From Mesorhizobium sp. (GTDB taxonomy: Bacteria > Pseudomonadota > Alphaproteobacteria > Rhizobiales > Rhizobiaceae): a DNA stretch of 64,000 bases. Positions 9,690-18,908 of the stretch are shown in pieces. The stretch covers positions 94,699-158,698 of the forward strand of contig SUGL01000014.1 in assembly GCA_004963905.1 (NCBI GenBank). Reading direction: 5' to 3'. Position 1 is the first letter of the stretch. Each line of letters starts with the position of its first letter. The position numbers and the translations under genes were made by a program. Under the pieces are notes generated by a model, which was not told where the DNA came from, searched no databases, and was given only the letters and a program-made list of their open reading frames with translations.

Positions 9690-9779
9690 GCAACCGGTGC
9701 ACCGGAACTAAACCGATTTGGATTTCAGGACCGCAACGAGAGTGGTTGCGGAGCGTCGGAAATCCGGCCAGAAGCAACG

Positions 9780-9802
9780 GGCCGCCCGCCCGGGCGGCCT
9801 TT
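9780..9802 (+). terminator. Hairpin terminator between ribH2 and fba
   Basis: An 8-bp perfect GC stem (ggccgccc / gggcggcc, loop gccc) is followed by TTT. It lies 90 bases after the ribH2 stop and 37 bases before fba, so fba probably has its own promoter or is attenuated here. Confidence 0.7.
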
Positions 9803-9838
9803 CAAACACGGCTCGAACCAGATACGGGAGACTATTCG

Positions 9839-10903
9839 TTGGCTCGCATCACACTGAGACAATTGCTCGACCATGCCGCCGAACACGGCTATGGCGTGCC
9901 CGCCTTCAACATGAACAATATGGAACAGGGGCTCGCCATCATGGAGGCGGCCGAGGAGACCAAGTCGCCGGTCATCCTGCAGGCCAGCCGCGGCGCCCGC
10001 GCCTACGCCAATGACGTGGTGCTGGCCAAGCTGATCGACGCGCTGGTCGAGATCCATCCCGACATCCCGGTCTGCATGCATCTCGACCACGGCAACAACG
10101 AGGCGACCTGCGTCACCGCGATCCAATACGGCTTCACCTCGGTGATGATGGACGGCTCACTGAAGGAGGACGGCAAGTCGCCGGCCGACTACGCCTATAA
10201 TTCCGGCATCACGCGGCGCGTCGTCGACATGGCGCATTGGGGCGGCGTCTCGGTGGAAGGCGAGATCGGCGTGCTCGGCTCGCTGGAGAGCGGCGGCGGC
10301 GAGCAGGAAGACGGCCACGGCGTAGAAGGCGCGATCAGCCACGACCAGCTCTTGACCGACCCCGTGCAGGCCGAGCAGTTCGTGCGCGACACGCATGTCG
10401 ATGCGCTGGCGGTGGCCATGGGCACCAGCCACGGCGCCTACAAATTCTCGCGCAAGCCGGACGGCGCGGTGCTGGCGATGAACGTGATCGAGGAGATCCA
10501 CCGCCGCCTGCCCAACATGCATCTCGTCATGCACGGTTCCTCGTCGGTGCCGGAGGAGCTGCAGGAGATCATCAACAAATATGGCGGCCAGATGAAGCCG
10601 ACCTGGGGCGTGCCGGTGGAGGAGATCCAGCGCGGCATCAAGCACGGCGTGCGCAAGATCAACATCGACACCGACAACCGCATGGCGCTGACCGGCGCGA
10701 TCCGCAAGGTGCTGACCGAGAACCCGTCGGAATTCGATCCGCGCAAATATCTGACACCCGCCATGGCGGCGATGAAGAAGCTCTGCAAGGAGCGCTTCGA
10801 GCAGTTCGGCACCGCCGGCAACGCGCCGAAGATCAAGCCGATCCCCTTGTCGGACATGGCCAAGCGCTACAAGTCGGGCAGCCTCGACCCGAAGTTCGGC
10901 TGA
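9839..10903 (+). CDS. fba: Fructose-bisphosphate aldolase, class II (Calvin-cycle subtype)
   Basis: A zinc-dependent aldolase that splits fructose-1,6-bisphosphate into DHAP and glyceraldehyde-3-phosphate. The 354-residue protein has AFNMNNMEQ (22-30), the catalytic and metal-binding CMHLDHGNN (79-87), [15 protein letters not shown], and HGSSSVPEE toward the C-terminus. A TTG start at 9839 is supported by GGGAG 8 bases upstream and by the conserved [12 protein letters not shown] beginning; no ATG gives a better fit. The last 77 bases of the gene are present again as a decayed copy at 17669-17745. It is probably the housekeeping aldolase. A role in cleaving methylthioribulose-phosphate next to mtnKA is conceivable but unsupported. 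Confidence 0.93.
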   Translation: MARITLRQLLDHAAEHGYGVPAFNMNNMEQGLAIMEAAEETKSPVILQASRGARAYANDVVLAKLIDALVEIHPDIPVCMHLDHGNNEATCVTAIQYGFTSVMMDGSLKEDGKSPADYAYNSGITRRVVDMAHWGGVSVEGEIGVLGSLESGGGEQEDGHGVEGAISHDQLLTDPVQAEQFVRDTHVDALAVAMGTSHGAYKFSRKPDGAVLAMNVIEEIHRRLPNMHLVMHGSSSVPEELQEIINKYGGQMKPTWGVPVEEIQRGIKHGVRKINIDTDNRMALTGAIRKVLTENPSEFDPRKYLTPAMAAMKKLCKERFEQFGTAGNAPKIKPIPLSDMAKRYKSGSLDPKFG

Positions 10904-10934
10904 GTTCGGCCGATCTCGCGATCCCGGACGACAC

Positions 10935-10963
10935 CGGGCAGGAGCCGACAAGGTTCCTGCCCG
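10935..10963. terminator. Bidirectional hairpin between fba and the GH63 gene
   Basis: The stem gggcaggagcc / ggttcctgccc (one G-T pair) closes a short loop 32 bases after fba and 23 bases before the convergent GH63 stop. It could terminate both transcripts. Confidence 0.65.
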
Positions 10964-10985
10964 TCTTCGTCGTTCCGGCGCATGC

Positions 10986-12263
10986 TTACGCGCCGCGCAA
11001 AAACTCGATCACCATCGCCGCGGTCCAGGTGAAGCGGCCGCCGCCAAGCGGCGCGCCGCTCTTCGGATCATAGTATTCGGCAAAGCCGCTTTCCGTGATC
11101 AGGTCGAGGCTGGAGCGGGTGATGCGGCGGGCGACCTCACCGTGGCCGGCAGAGAGTAGTCCGTCGGCGATCATGTAGTTGACGACCAGCCAGACCGGAC
11201 CGCGCCAGTAGCGCCCGGCGTCGAAGCGCGGGTCGGCGGGATCGTGCGACGGCACGATAAAGCGCGCCGTGCCGGCCAGGCGCTCGATGGTGCCGGCAAT
11301 CGACGCGGCGCGATCCTCCGGGATGGCTGCGAAGGCAGGCAGGATGCCGCCTACGGAGGCGCTGTCGACGAGCTTGCCGGCGACGCGGTCGAGGCAGAGA
11401 TACTGGCCGTGCGCCTCGCTCCACAGCCGCTCGATCGCCGCAAGGCCTTTTTGGGCGCGGGCGCGATTGGGATTGGCGATCTCCATTTCGCCGAGCACCT
11501 CTGCGAGATCGGCGAGGTCAACGCAGGCGCGGATCAGGATGGCGTTGAAACCGGGATCGACGATCTGGAACGGCGAGGCATCGTGCAGCCGGGCATTGTC
11601 CCAGCCCAGCCCGCGAAAATGCTGCACCAGCCAGAGATAGCGATCGTACTGCGCCTTGGTCGGCCGATGCGCCGGATCGGCATGCAAGGTATCGCGGCGG
11701 GTGTAGGGTTCGATACCTTCGGTCGGCACGCGCTCGAAGGCGTCATCCCAGTCGATGGAATTGTCGCGGCCGGATTCCCAAGGATGGATGATCGCGACCA
11801 GCCCCTCGCCTTTGGGGTCTCGGTTCTCATAGAACCAGCGGTGCCAGGCGTCGATCTTGGGCAGCAGCCTGCGGGCCCGCTCCGCGGCAAGCTTCTTGTC
11901 GCGCGCCCGGTCGAACAGCCGGCGCACGGCGAAGCCGGCGACGGCCGGCTGGGTGATGCCGGAGGTCGCCGTCGGGCGGCCGGTGCGCCAAACTTCCGGT
12001 CCAGGGAAATAGCCGTCGTTCGATACATGGAAGACGATGTGCGGCACCATGCCGTCGGACCATTGATGCGCGAACAAGGTCTCGATCTCGGTCCAGGCGC
12101 GCGCCTCGTCATGGTGGGCGAGGCCAAGCGCGGTGAGGCAGGAATCCCAGTTCCACTGGAACGGATAGAGGCCCTTCGTCGGGATGGTGTAGTCGCCGTG
12201 GTCGTTTTCCTTCAGCACTTCGACGGCGCGGGCAATGATGTCTTGGGCAGTGGAGGCTGTCAT
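10986..12263 (-). CDS. GH63-type mannosylglycerate/glucosylglycerate hydrolase-like enzyme
   Basis: A 425-residue cytoplasmic (alpha/alpha)6-barrel glycoside hydrolase. It has QWNWDSCLTAL (36-46), HPWESGRDNS (160-169) with candidate catalytic acid Asp167, RYWRGPVW (351-358), and GFAEYYDP (393-400) with candidate catalytic base Glu396. This combination matches the MGH1-like subgroup of GH63, which hydrolyses the compatible solutes mannosylglycerate and glucosylglycerate; the related trehalases and glucosidases are larger. It is the last gene of a LacI-controlled importer operon, which fits uptake followed by internal hydrolysis. The ATG at 12263 is chosen. An ATG at 12290 overlapping the ATPase gene is possible, and neither has a strong ribosome site. 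Confidence 0.82.
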   Translation of the reverse strand: MTASTAQDIIARAVEVLKENDHGDYTIPTKGLYPFQWNWDSCLTALGLAHHDEARAWTEIETLFAHQWSDGMVPHIVFHVSNDGYFPGPEVWRTGRPTATSGITQPAVAGFAVRRLFDRARDKKLAAERARRLLPKIDAWHRWFYENRDPKGEGLVAIIHPWESGRDNSIDWDDAFERVPTEGIEPYTRRDTLHADPAHRPTKAQYDRYLWLVQHFRGLGWDNARLHDASPFQIVDPGFNAILIRACVDLADLAEVLGEMEIANPNRARAQKGLAAIERLWSEAHGQYLCLDRVAGKLVDSASVGGILPAFAAIPEDRAASIAGTIERLAGTARFIVPSHDPADPRFDAGRYWRGPVWLVVNYMIADGLLSAGHGEVARRITRSSLDLITESGFAEYYDPKSGAPLGGGRFTWTAAMVIEFLRGA

Positions 12264-12279
12264 GGCAGATCGAGGTCTT

Positions 12280-13320
<1,041 letters not shown>

Positions 13321-13341
13321 GGGTGTTCTCCCTGCCCTGTG

Positions 13342-14190
13342 TCATCGGTTGGCGATCCCCCACATGGCGAACAGATATTTCCGGACGGCGAAGATGAAGA
13401 TCAGCGCCGGCACGACCAGGGCCGCGCCGCCGGCGAATTTCAGATAGAGCGGCGACTCGCCGAGGCTCTGCAGCAGGAAGGCGGTCAGCGTGCGGTTCTC
13501 GATGGTGAGCACGGCGGCGGCGAAGACCTCGTTCCAGGAGATGGTGAAGGCGAATACGGCCGACGCGGCGATGCCGGGCAGCGCCAGCGGCAGGATCACC
13601 TTGCGAAAGGCCTGCCATCGCGTGCAACCGAGCGTCCAGGCCGCCTCCTCCAGCTCGACCGGAATGCCGGAAAACAGCGAGAAGGTGATGAGCACCGCGA
13701 AAGGCAGCGCCAGCGTGGTGTGCACCAGCGCCAGGCCGATCGCGGTGTCGTCGAGGCCGGTGCGGATGAACATCACCGCCAGCGGCAGCGCGAGCAGCGG
13801 CAGCGGGAAGGCGCGGGTCATCAGCACCAGGAAGCGGAATGTGCCCTTGCCTGGGAAATCGAAGCGCGACAGCGCGTAACCCGCCGGCGCGCCGAAGCCG
13901 ATAGACAGGATCATCGTCAGCGTGGCGACGAGAACCGAGTTCCACAGCGCCCTGGCAACGCCGGCGAAATTGATGAAGAAAGTGAGGCTGCCGAGATCGA
14001 AGGATGGAAAGAAGCGCTTGGGGAAAGCGGTCACCTCTTGCGGCGACGACAGCGCGTTGACGATCAACAGATAGATCGGCAGCAGCACCCAGACGCAAAG
14101 CAGGATGGCGGTGGCGACGAGCAGCCAGCCGCCGGCCTTGCGCGCATCGGCGGTTGCAGCCGTTACAGGCGCTTCGGCGACGGCGCTCAT
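13342..14190 (-). CDS. Carbohydrate ABC importer permease (MalG type)
   Basis: A 282-residue inner-membrane protein with six hydrophobic segments. The cytoplasmic EAA loop EEAAWTLGCTRWQAF docks on the ATPase. The N-terminal 20 residues are Ala/Thr-rich and cytoplasmic. GGAGG lies about 8 bases before the ATG. It pairs with the MalF-type permease upstream (30-base gap). Confidence 0.9.
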   Translation of the reverse strand: MSAVAEAPVTAATADARKAGGWLLVATAILLCVWVLLPIYLLIVNALSSPQEVTAFPKRFFPSFDLGSLTFFINFAGVARALWNSVLVATLTMILSIGFGAPAGYALSRFDFPGKGTFRFLVLMTRAFPLPLLALPLAVMFIRTGLDDTAIGLALVHTTLALPFAVLITFSLFSGIPVELEEAAWTLGCTRWQAFRKVILPLALPGIAASAVFAFTISWNEVFAAAVLTIENRTLTAFLLQSLGESPLYLKFAGGAALVVPALIFIFAVRKYLFAMWGIANR

Positions 14191-14220
14191 ATGCGCGCCT
14201 CCGTCATTTCCGTGCCTCCT

Positions 14221-15066
14221 TCATATCCGTGCCTCCTTGGGGACGCGCAGCACTCTCAGGAAGAACAGCGTGAAGCCGATCGAGATGGCGAGGATGAGCA
14301 GCGCCGAGGCGGCGGCGACGTTGCGGTCCTGCAGTGTGAATTGCCAGTTGTAGGTCTCGCCCATCAGCACCGGCAGATTGGTGCCGCCAAGTGCTGCAGC
14401 GACGGCAAAGACCTCGAAGGCGAGGATGACGCGCAGGATGATCGCCGTTTGCAGGCTGGGGCGCAGCAGCGGAAGCGTAATGCGCACGAAGCGTTTCCAT
14501 GGGTCGGCGCCGAAGACTTCCGCCGCCTCGTAATATTCCTTGGGTATCAGCCCCATGCCGGCCACGAGGATGACCATCATGATCGCGGTGGCGCGCCAGA
14601 TCTCGGCCAGCGCCACGGCGATGAAGATGGTGAGCTTGCTCTGGTAGCCGAGGAACATGATCGGCCGGTCGACGATGCCGAGGCCGGAAAGCAGCGTGTT
14701 GAGGAAGCCGGACTGGTCGAAGATGGCAAGCCAGATAAGGCCGGCGGCAAGGTCGGAAATGCCGAGTGGTATGGCGAAGATGTAAAGCGCGGCGCTGCGC
14801 CCGGTCTCCAGCCGCGACACGATGCTCGCCATCAGCAGCGCCATGGCGAGCTGGATCGGCACGACGATTGCGGCCAGCAGCAGCGTGTTGCGGATGGTGG
14901 CCGGAAACTTCCAGCTGCCGGCCATGGTGCGAAAATTGTCGAACGTGAAGGCGCCGTCGCGGGTTACCGCCTCGAAGGCGACCAGCACGAACGGGTAGAG
15001 GAAGAAGACGCACAGGAACAACGTCGCCGGCATCAGCAGCAGATAGGGCAGAGCCTTGCCGTTCAT
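14221..15066 (-). CDS. Carbohydrate ABC importer permease (MalF type)
   Basis: A 281-residue inner-membrane permease with about six segments and an EAA loop around YYEAAEVFGADPWKRFVRI. The ATG at 15066 has AAAGGAG 7 bases upstream; the frame is open 42 codons further up but lacks a start signal and runs into a repeat. It is separated from the binding-protein gene by a 172-bp gap holding a stem-loop and a palindromic repeat, typical where much more binding protein than permease is needed. Confidence 0.9.
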   Translation of the reverse strand: MNGKALPYLLLMPATLFLCVFFLYPFVLVAFEAVTRDGAFTFDNFRTMAGSWKFPATIRNTLLLAAIVVPIQLAMALLMASIVSRLETGRSAALYIFAIPLGISDLAAGLIWLAIFDQSGFLNTLLSGLGIVDRPIMFLGYQSKLTIFIAVALAEIWRATAIMMVILVAGMGLIPKEYYEAAEVFGADPWKRFVRITLPLLRPSLQTAIILRVILAFEVFAVAAALGGTNLPVLMGETYNWQFTLQDRNVAAASALLILAISIGFTLFFLRVLRVPKEARI

Positions 15067-15107
15067 GATGTCTCCTTTGCGCTGCGGTCGAGGGCCGCGG
15101 TCCGGGC

Positions 15108-15132
15108 GCCCGGAGCACAACAAACTCCGGGC
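15108..15132 (-). promoter_or_regulatory. Intercistronic stem-loop between binding-protein and permease genes
   Basis: The perfect 8-bp stem gcccggag / ctccgggc with a 9-base loop lies 42 bases ahead of the permease start. Read on the minus strand it would sit in the operon mRNA and could act as a partial terminator or 3'-end stabiliser for the binding-protein transcript. Confidence 0.5.
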
Positions 15133-15163
15133 ACCCCTTGGGAGGATTATCTTATTGTTTGAC

Positions 15164-15226
15164 CATGATCTTTTCCGAAAACCGGCCTCCACTTTTCGCT
15201 GACGCGGTCCTTCGGTTCGGGATCAT
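15164..15226. repeat. Degenerate rhizobial palindrome (atgatc...gatcat)
   Basis: The segment begins atgatcttttccgaaaaccg and ends with ccacttttcg...gatcat. It resembles the frequent rhizobial palindrome in which a ccgaaaaccgg arm pairs with a ccacttttcgg arm. A related but different copy is at 38203-38243. No gene lies in this gap. Confidence 0.55.
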
Positions 15227-15238
15227 TGGTCCGATCGC

Positions 15239-16510
15239 CTAGTCGACCGGGCAAGCGCCCTCGGACGGCTTGTCGGGCGCCCAGCACGGTGCCTTGGCCT
15301 GATCGATGATCGCCTTGAGCGCGGCGCCCTGCTCCTCGAGCACGCCATGCACGTCCTCGCCGCCGAGCACGATGCGCTCGAAGGCATCGGTGTAGACCTG
15401 GTTGAACTTGCCGCCGAGATCGCCGAGCCCCATCGGCAACAGCGCCGGCAGCGCATCCGGGGCGCCGGTCATGGCGGCGATGGCCGGACCGAACGCCTTC
15501 ACCGAGGCCGGCATGTCGTCAGGCAGCTTGACGTCGACGACAGGGAAGAAATTGGTCGCCTTCAGCGTCGCGATCTGCGTCTCCGGTTTCAGCATGTAGG
15601 CGACCAGCGCCTTGGCCTTGTCGATATCCGGTGAGGTCTTCGGGATAGCGACGCCGGCCACCACCGGCATGAAGCCTCGGCCGGCGGGACCGGCCGGCGC
15701 CGGGAAGGCGACGAAGTCGTCGGGCTTCTGATTGAAGGCGTCGGCGAGACGGGCGACGTGGTCGAATGCAATCCACACCTCGCCGCTCAGCAGCGGCTCC
15801 TGCATGAAGGCGTAGTTGGTCGAGTTCGGGTTGGTGTATTGCCACAGCTCCTTGAACTTGTTCCAGGCGGTCTCGGCTTCGGGCGAGCGGAACTTGGTCA
15901 CCATCGAGCCGGTATAGGACGGATAGAGAAAACCCTCGAAGAAGCGGTGCCTCAGCCCCTTGGGCCCGGCCGGAAAGCCGAATTTCGGCGAGCCGGTCTT
16001 TTCGGCGATGGTCTTCGACCATTCGATCAGCTGGTCGTAGGTGATGGTGTTGAGATCGACGCCCGGCGGCAGATATTGCAGCGCCTGCTTGTTCGCCGCC
16101 ATCAGATAGGTGGCCTGCATCCAGGGCATGTATTTCTGCTCGCCGGTGCCGAGCATGCCGAGCTTCTTGTAGGCCTCGTTGACCTTGACCCCTCCGACAT
16201 CGACGGCGGACAGGTCGACCAGATTGGCGCCGACGGTGGAGAAGTCGCCATGCAGGCCGCCGAGCAGGCCGATGGCGCCGGTGCCGGCCTGCAGCTCGGC
16301 CTGCAGGCGGGTGAGCCAGGGGCCGTCCTCGGCGACCTGATAATCGACCGGACCGTCGAAGCCTTTCAACACCTCGTCGCGCATCTTCTGCGTCTCTTCA
16401 ACCGGGCGCGCCTGGGTCGACCAGAACAGCACCTGCTGCGCCTGGGCGCCGCCAACGGCAAAGGACAGCGCCAGCGCGGCGCCCGCCAGTTTCCTCAACA
16501 TGGTCTTCAT
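15239..16510 (-). CDS. Carbohydrate ABC importer, extracellular binding protein
   Basis: A 423-residue family 1 solute-binding protein. It has a Sec signal peptide (KLAGAALALSFAVGGAQAQ) cut after AQA, then LFWSTQARPVEE, the QYLPPG and WSKTIAEKTGSPKFGF lobes, and a conserved AGVAIPKTS segment. Two late cysteines (in APCWAPDKPSEGACPVD) may form a disulfide. AGGGAGGAAGAG precedes the ATG directly. It is the second gene of the lacI operon, 36 bases after lacI. The substrate is inferred from the GH63 gene: a glucosyl- or mannosyl-glycerate-like solute. Confidence 0.88.
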   Translation of the reverse strand: MKTMLRKLAGAALALSFAVGGAQAQQVLFWSTQARPVEETQKMRDEVLKGFDGPVDYQVAEDGPWLTRLQAELQAGTGAIGLLGGLHGDFSTVGANLVDLSAVDVGGVKVNEAYKKLGMLGTGEQKYMPWMQATYLMAANKQALQYLPPGVDLNTITYDQLIEWSKTIAEKTGSPKFGFPAGPKGLRHRFFEGFLYPSYTGSMVTKFRSPEAETAWNKFKELWQYTNPNSTNYAFMQEPLLSGEVWIAFDHVARLADAFNQKPDDFVAFPAPAGPAGRGFMPVVAGVAIPKTSPDIDKAKALVAYMLKPETQIATLKATNFFPVVDVKLPDDMPASVKAFGPAIAAMTGAPDALPALLPMGLGDLGGKFNQVYTDAFERIVLGGEDVHGVLEEQGAALKAIIDQAKAPCWAPDKPSEGACPVD

Positions 16511-16546
16511 GCTCTTCCTCCCTGGATTGGCGCCGTCATGCCGGCC

Positions 16547-17590
16547 TCAGCTTGTCTTCCTTGGTGCCGGCCCATGGCTCGCCCGTGGAACCAGCGTCGG
16601 CCGTATCAGCCGCGTCAGCGGCTCGGCCGGCCTGTCGACAATGACGGTGAGCAGCATGTCGGCGATCTCGCGCGCGCACTGGCGGATCGAAGCGTCGAAT
16701 GTGGTCAGGCCGGGCGGCGCATAAGCCGAGGCAAGGACGTTGTCGAAGCCGATGACGGAGAGATCGCGCGGCACAGTGAGGCCGGCGCGCGCCGCCTCCT
16801 CCATCACCGTCAGCGCCAGCTCGTCGAACAGGGCGACGATCGCGGTCGGCCGGTCGGGACCCTGCAGCATGCGGTTGACGGCTTGGATGCGGGCGCCGCG
16901 GTCGAAGCGCGGCGCGGTCGCCACGTCGAGCCGCACCGAGGGATCGCCGCGACGGGCGATCGCGGCGGCGAGACCGTCCTGCCTGAGGTGCCTGAAGGTC
17001 ATCGGCTCGGAAATGGTCACCAGGCCGAAATGGCGGTGGCCGAGATCGTAGAGCATGTCGAAGGCTTCGCCGAAGGCATGGGCGCCGTCGGTGTCGAGCC
17101 AATTGTAGGCAAAGTCGCTGTCGAGCAGCCGCCCATGCGCCACGAACGGAAAGCCGCGCCCACGCAGATAGGCGAGCCGCTCGTCGACCTCGGCGATGCG
17201 GGTGACGACGACGCCGTCGGCGCGCCCGGATTCGACGACATGGCGCAGCACGGCAAGCTCGGCCTGATCCTGCGCTGCAGTGGCGAGGATCAGGTCGGCG
17301 CCATGCGCCACCAAGCCTTCGCCGAGCCCGGTGACGAACTCGCCGAGGAAGGAATCGACCAGGTTCGGACCGCGGATCGGCAGCACCAGACCGATGAAGC
17401 CGCTGCGGCCGGAAACCAGCGTGCGCGCGGCGGTGTTGGGAACATAGCCGGCCTGGCGCGCCGCCTGGGCAACACGCTCGCGCGTCTTCAGGGCGATCTG
17501 CTGATGGCCGGCAAGCGCCCTCGATACCGTCGTGATCGACAAACCGAGGCTGGCCGCAAGCTCCTTCAGCGTGGCGACGCGAGGTGGCAA
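16547..17590 (-). CDS. LacI-family repressor of the GH63/ABC operon
   Basis: A 347-residue regulator. The N-terminal helix-turn-helix is TLKELAASLGLSITTVSRAL and the hinge helix is YVPNTAARTLVSG; a periplasmic-binding-protein-like effector domain follows (GFIGLVLPIRGPN to the C-terminus). The start is a TTG with GGGAGGA 5 bases upstream; an ATG four bases earlier is out of frame. Two LacI-type sites lie 22 to 67 bases upstream, so it probably represses itself and the five genes downstream until the imported sugar or a breakdown product binds. Confidence 0.9.
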   Translation of the reverse strand: MPPRVATLKELAASLGLSITTVSRALAGHQQIALKTRERVAQAARQAGYVPNTAARTLVSGRSGFIGLVLPIRGPNLVDSFLGEFVTGLGEGLVAHGADLILATAAQDQAELAVLRHVVESGRADGVVVTRIAEVDERLAYLRGRGFPFVAHGRLLDSDFAYNWLDTDGAHAFGEAFDMLYDLGHRHFGLVTISEPMTFRHLRQDGLAAAIARRGDPSVRLDVATAPRFDRGARIQAVNRMLQGPDRPTAIVALFDELALTVMEEAARAGLTVPRDLSVIGFDNVLASAYAPPGLTTFDASIRQCAREIADMLLTVIVDRPAEPLTRLIRPTLVPRASHGPAPRKTS

Positions 17591-17611
17591 TCATTCCTCC
17601 CGAATGTAGTG

Positions 17612-17657
17612 TTGAAACGTTTGTAATCGTCTTTTGTGGAATTGCAAACGTTTTAAA
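17612..17657 (-). promoter_or_regulatory. Two LacI-type operators ahead of lacI
   Basis: Two CG-centred sites, ttgaaacgtttgtaa (17612-17626) and ttgcaaacgttttaaa (17642-17657), follow the TGnAAnCGnTTnCA pattern of LacI-family operators. They lie about 30 bp apart centre to centre, which allows side-by-side binding on one DNA face. A further inverted pair attgcaaa / tttgcaat spans 17641-17665. Confidence 0.65.
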
Positions 17658-17668
17658 TTTGCAATTGG

Positions 17669-17745
17669 CGCTGAAGATCAAGCCGATCCCTTGTCGGACA
17701 TGGCCAAACGCTACAAGTCGGGACAGCCTCGATCCGGAGGTCGGT
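17669..17745 (+). pseudogene. Decayed duplicate of the fba 3' end
   Basis: These 77 bases align with 10823-10900, the last 26 codons of fba. Long runs are identical (gatcaagccgatccc, ttgtcggacatggccaa, cgctacaagtcggg), with one base deleted, one inserted and a handful of substitutions. The reading frame is broken and the stop codon is lost. Homology does not continue beyond the fba stop or upstream of 17669. The fragment lies at the far edge of the GH63/ABC/lacI block that begins right after intact fba. Confidence 0.88.
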
Positions 17746-17758
17746 AAAACCGGCCTGC

Positions 17759-17788
17759 CCCGCGACCGCCTGAGAAGCCGGTCGCGGG
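17759..17788. terminator. Hairpin after the fba remnant
   Basis: A perfect 10-bp stem (cccgcgaccg / cggtcgcggg) with a 10-base loop begins 14 bases after the fba remnant. There is no T-run. It may be the original terminator of the ancestral fba locus. The 303-bp gap between lacI and the next gene holds the LacI operators, the fba remnant and this hairpin. Confidence 0.5.
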
Positions 17789-17893
17789 AGCCTGCACGCT
17801 CTGCCGCCCGCGAATTCGGCGGAACTTCACGCCGGCGAATCGGTTTCCTGTGCTGACACCTTCCTCGCCCCATCCGCAGGCAAGGAGCAGATC

Positions 17894-18052
17894 ATGAGCA
17901 AGGATCGCGACAAGGAAGGCCCGGTCTTTTCCGGACAGGACGCGCGCCAAGGCGAAATCATCCTGCGCACGCGCGCAAGGCGTGTCATCTTCATCGCCGG
18001 GCTCGTCGGCATCGTCGTGCTGGCACTGGTGCTGAGCATCGCCGTCCGGTGA
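17894..18052 (+). CDS. Small single-pass membrane protein (52 aa)
   Basis: ATG at 17894 with AAGGAG 6 bases upstream opens a 52-residue frame. The product has a charged N-terminus (MSKDRDKEGPVFSGQDARQG), a basic stretch RTRARR, then one hydrophobic helix (VIFIAGLVGIVVLALVLSIAV) and a terminal Arg. Rhizobial genomes often carry such a protein, usually labelled as a peptide ABC transporter permease without support. Its function is unknown. The good ribosome site and consistent topology argue that it is real. Confidence 0.7.
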   Translation: MSKDRDKEGPVFSGQDARQGEIILRTRARRVIFIAGLVGIVVLALVLSIAVR

Positions 18053-18165
18053 AGGACCGTTCGCGCCTATGGAGTCGAGCTGCGCCGGCCACGGAACCAT
18101 CGGCGGCCAAGCCCAGTTGAACGTTCAGACGCAACGGAGGGGTAACTTGGCTACCCTGACGGACG

Positions 18166-18892
18166 ATGTTCGAGCCGCTTTGCTGCGACATGCCGCTTCA
18201 TCCGACCTGGCCGGATCTCGCCGCGCGGCTGTTGGCGACACTGGTCGCGGGTTTTCTCATCGGTTTGAACCGCGAAGCGCGCGGCCACTCCGCCGGGCTG
18301 CGCACGACCAATACTGGTCGGCCTCGCGGCCTGCGTCGCCATGGTCCAGGCCAACATGCTGCTCGATGTGTCCGGCAAAGGGCCGGACTCCTTCGTGCGC
18401 ATGGACGTGATGCGTTTTGCGCTCGGCGTGCTCACCGGCGTCGGCTTCATCGGCGGCGGTGCCATTCTGAGGCGCGGCGATCTCGTCACCGGTGTCACCA
18501 CCGCCGCCACCATGTGGATCGTGACGATGATCGGGCTGGCCTTCGGCGGCGGTCAGTTCGGCCTCGCCGCAATCGCGACCGTTCTAACGCTGGTGACCCT
18601 GCAGGCCCTGAAATGGGTCGATTTGAAGATTTCTCGCGACCACAAGGCGATCCTGTCGGTCTCGTGGCCGAAGAGTTCGCCGCCCGATATTGGGGACATG
18701 GTGCGCCCGCTCGGCTACGACGCACGCTTCGTCGGCATGGAGCACGATACCGACCGCCACTGCTACGTGTTTTCCTTCAACGTTCAATGGAAGCAGCCCG
18801 ACGCGGTCGAGCCTTCGACGGACGTGTTGGCGGTGATCGCCGAGCACTGCGCGGTCGAGCGCTTCGAGGTGATCGGGGAGAAGCCGTTTTGA
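18166..18892 (+). pseudogene. mgtC: MgtC/SapB-family membrane protein, frameshifted
   Basis: The first frame encodes the MgtC beginning LLATLVAGFLIGLNREARGHSAGLRTT up to codon 18307-18309. The second frame then continues it exactly as ILVGLAACVAMVQANM ... LTGVGFIGGGAILRRGDLVTGVTTAATMW and a soluble C-terminal domain ending at 18892. One extra A at 18310 or 18311 accounts for the shift. The family normally has about 230 residues with five membrane helices and helps survival at low magnesium and in phagosomes. The start is uncertain (ATG 18166 or 18190). A sequencing error cannot be excluded. Confidence 0.85.
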
Positions 18893-18908
18893 TCGTCGAC
18901 CGGCAGGC

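Noticed and set aside
9839-10903. fba as the missing methylthioribulose-1-phosphate aldolase of the mtnKA route
   Set aside because: The sequence is a standard class II fructose-bisphosphate aldolase, and a riboswitch unit and terminators separate it from mtnKA.
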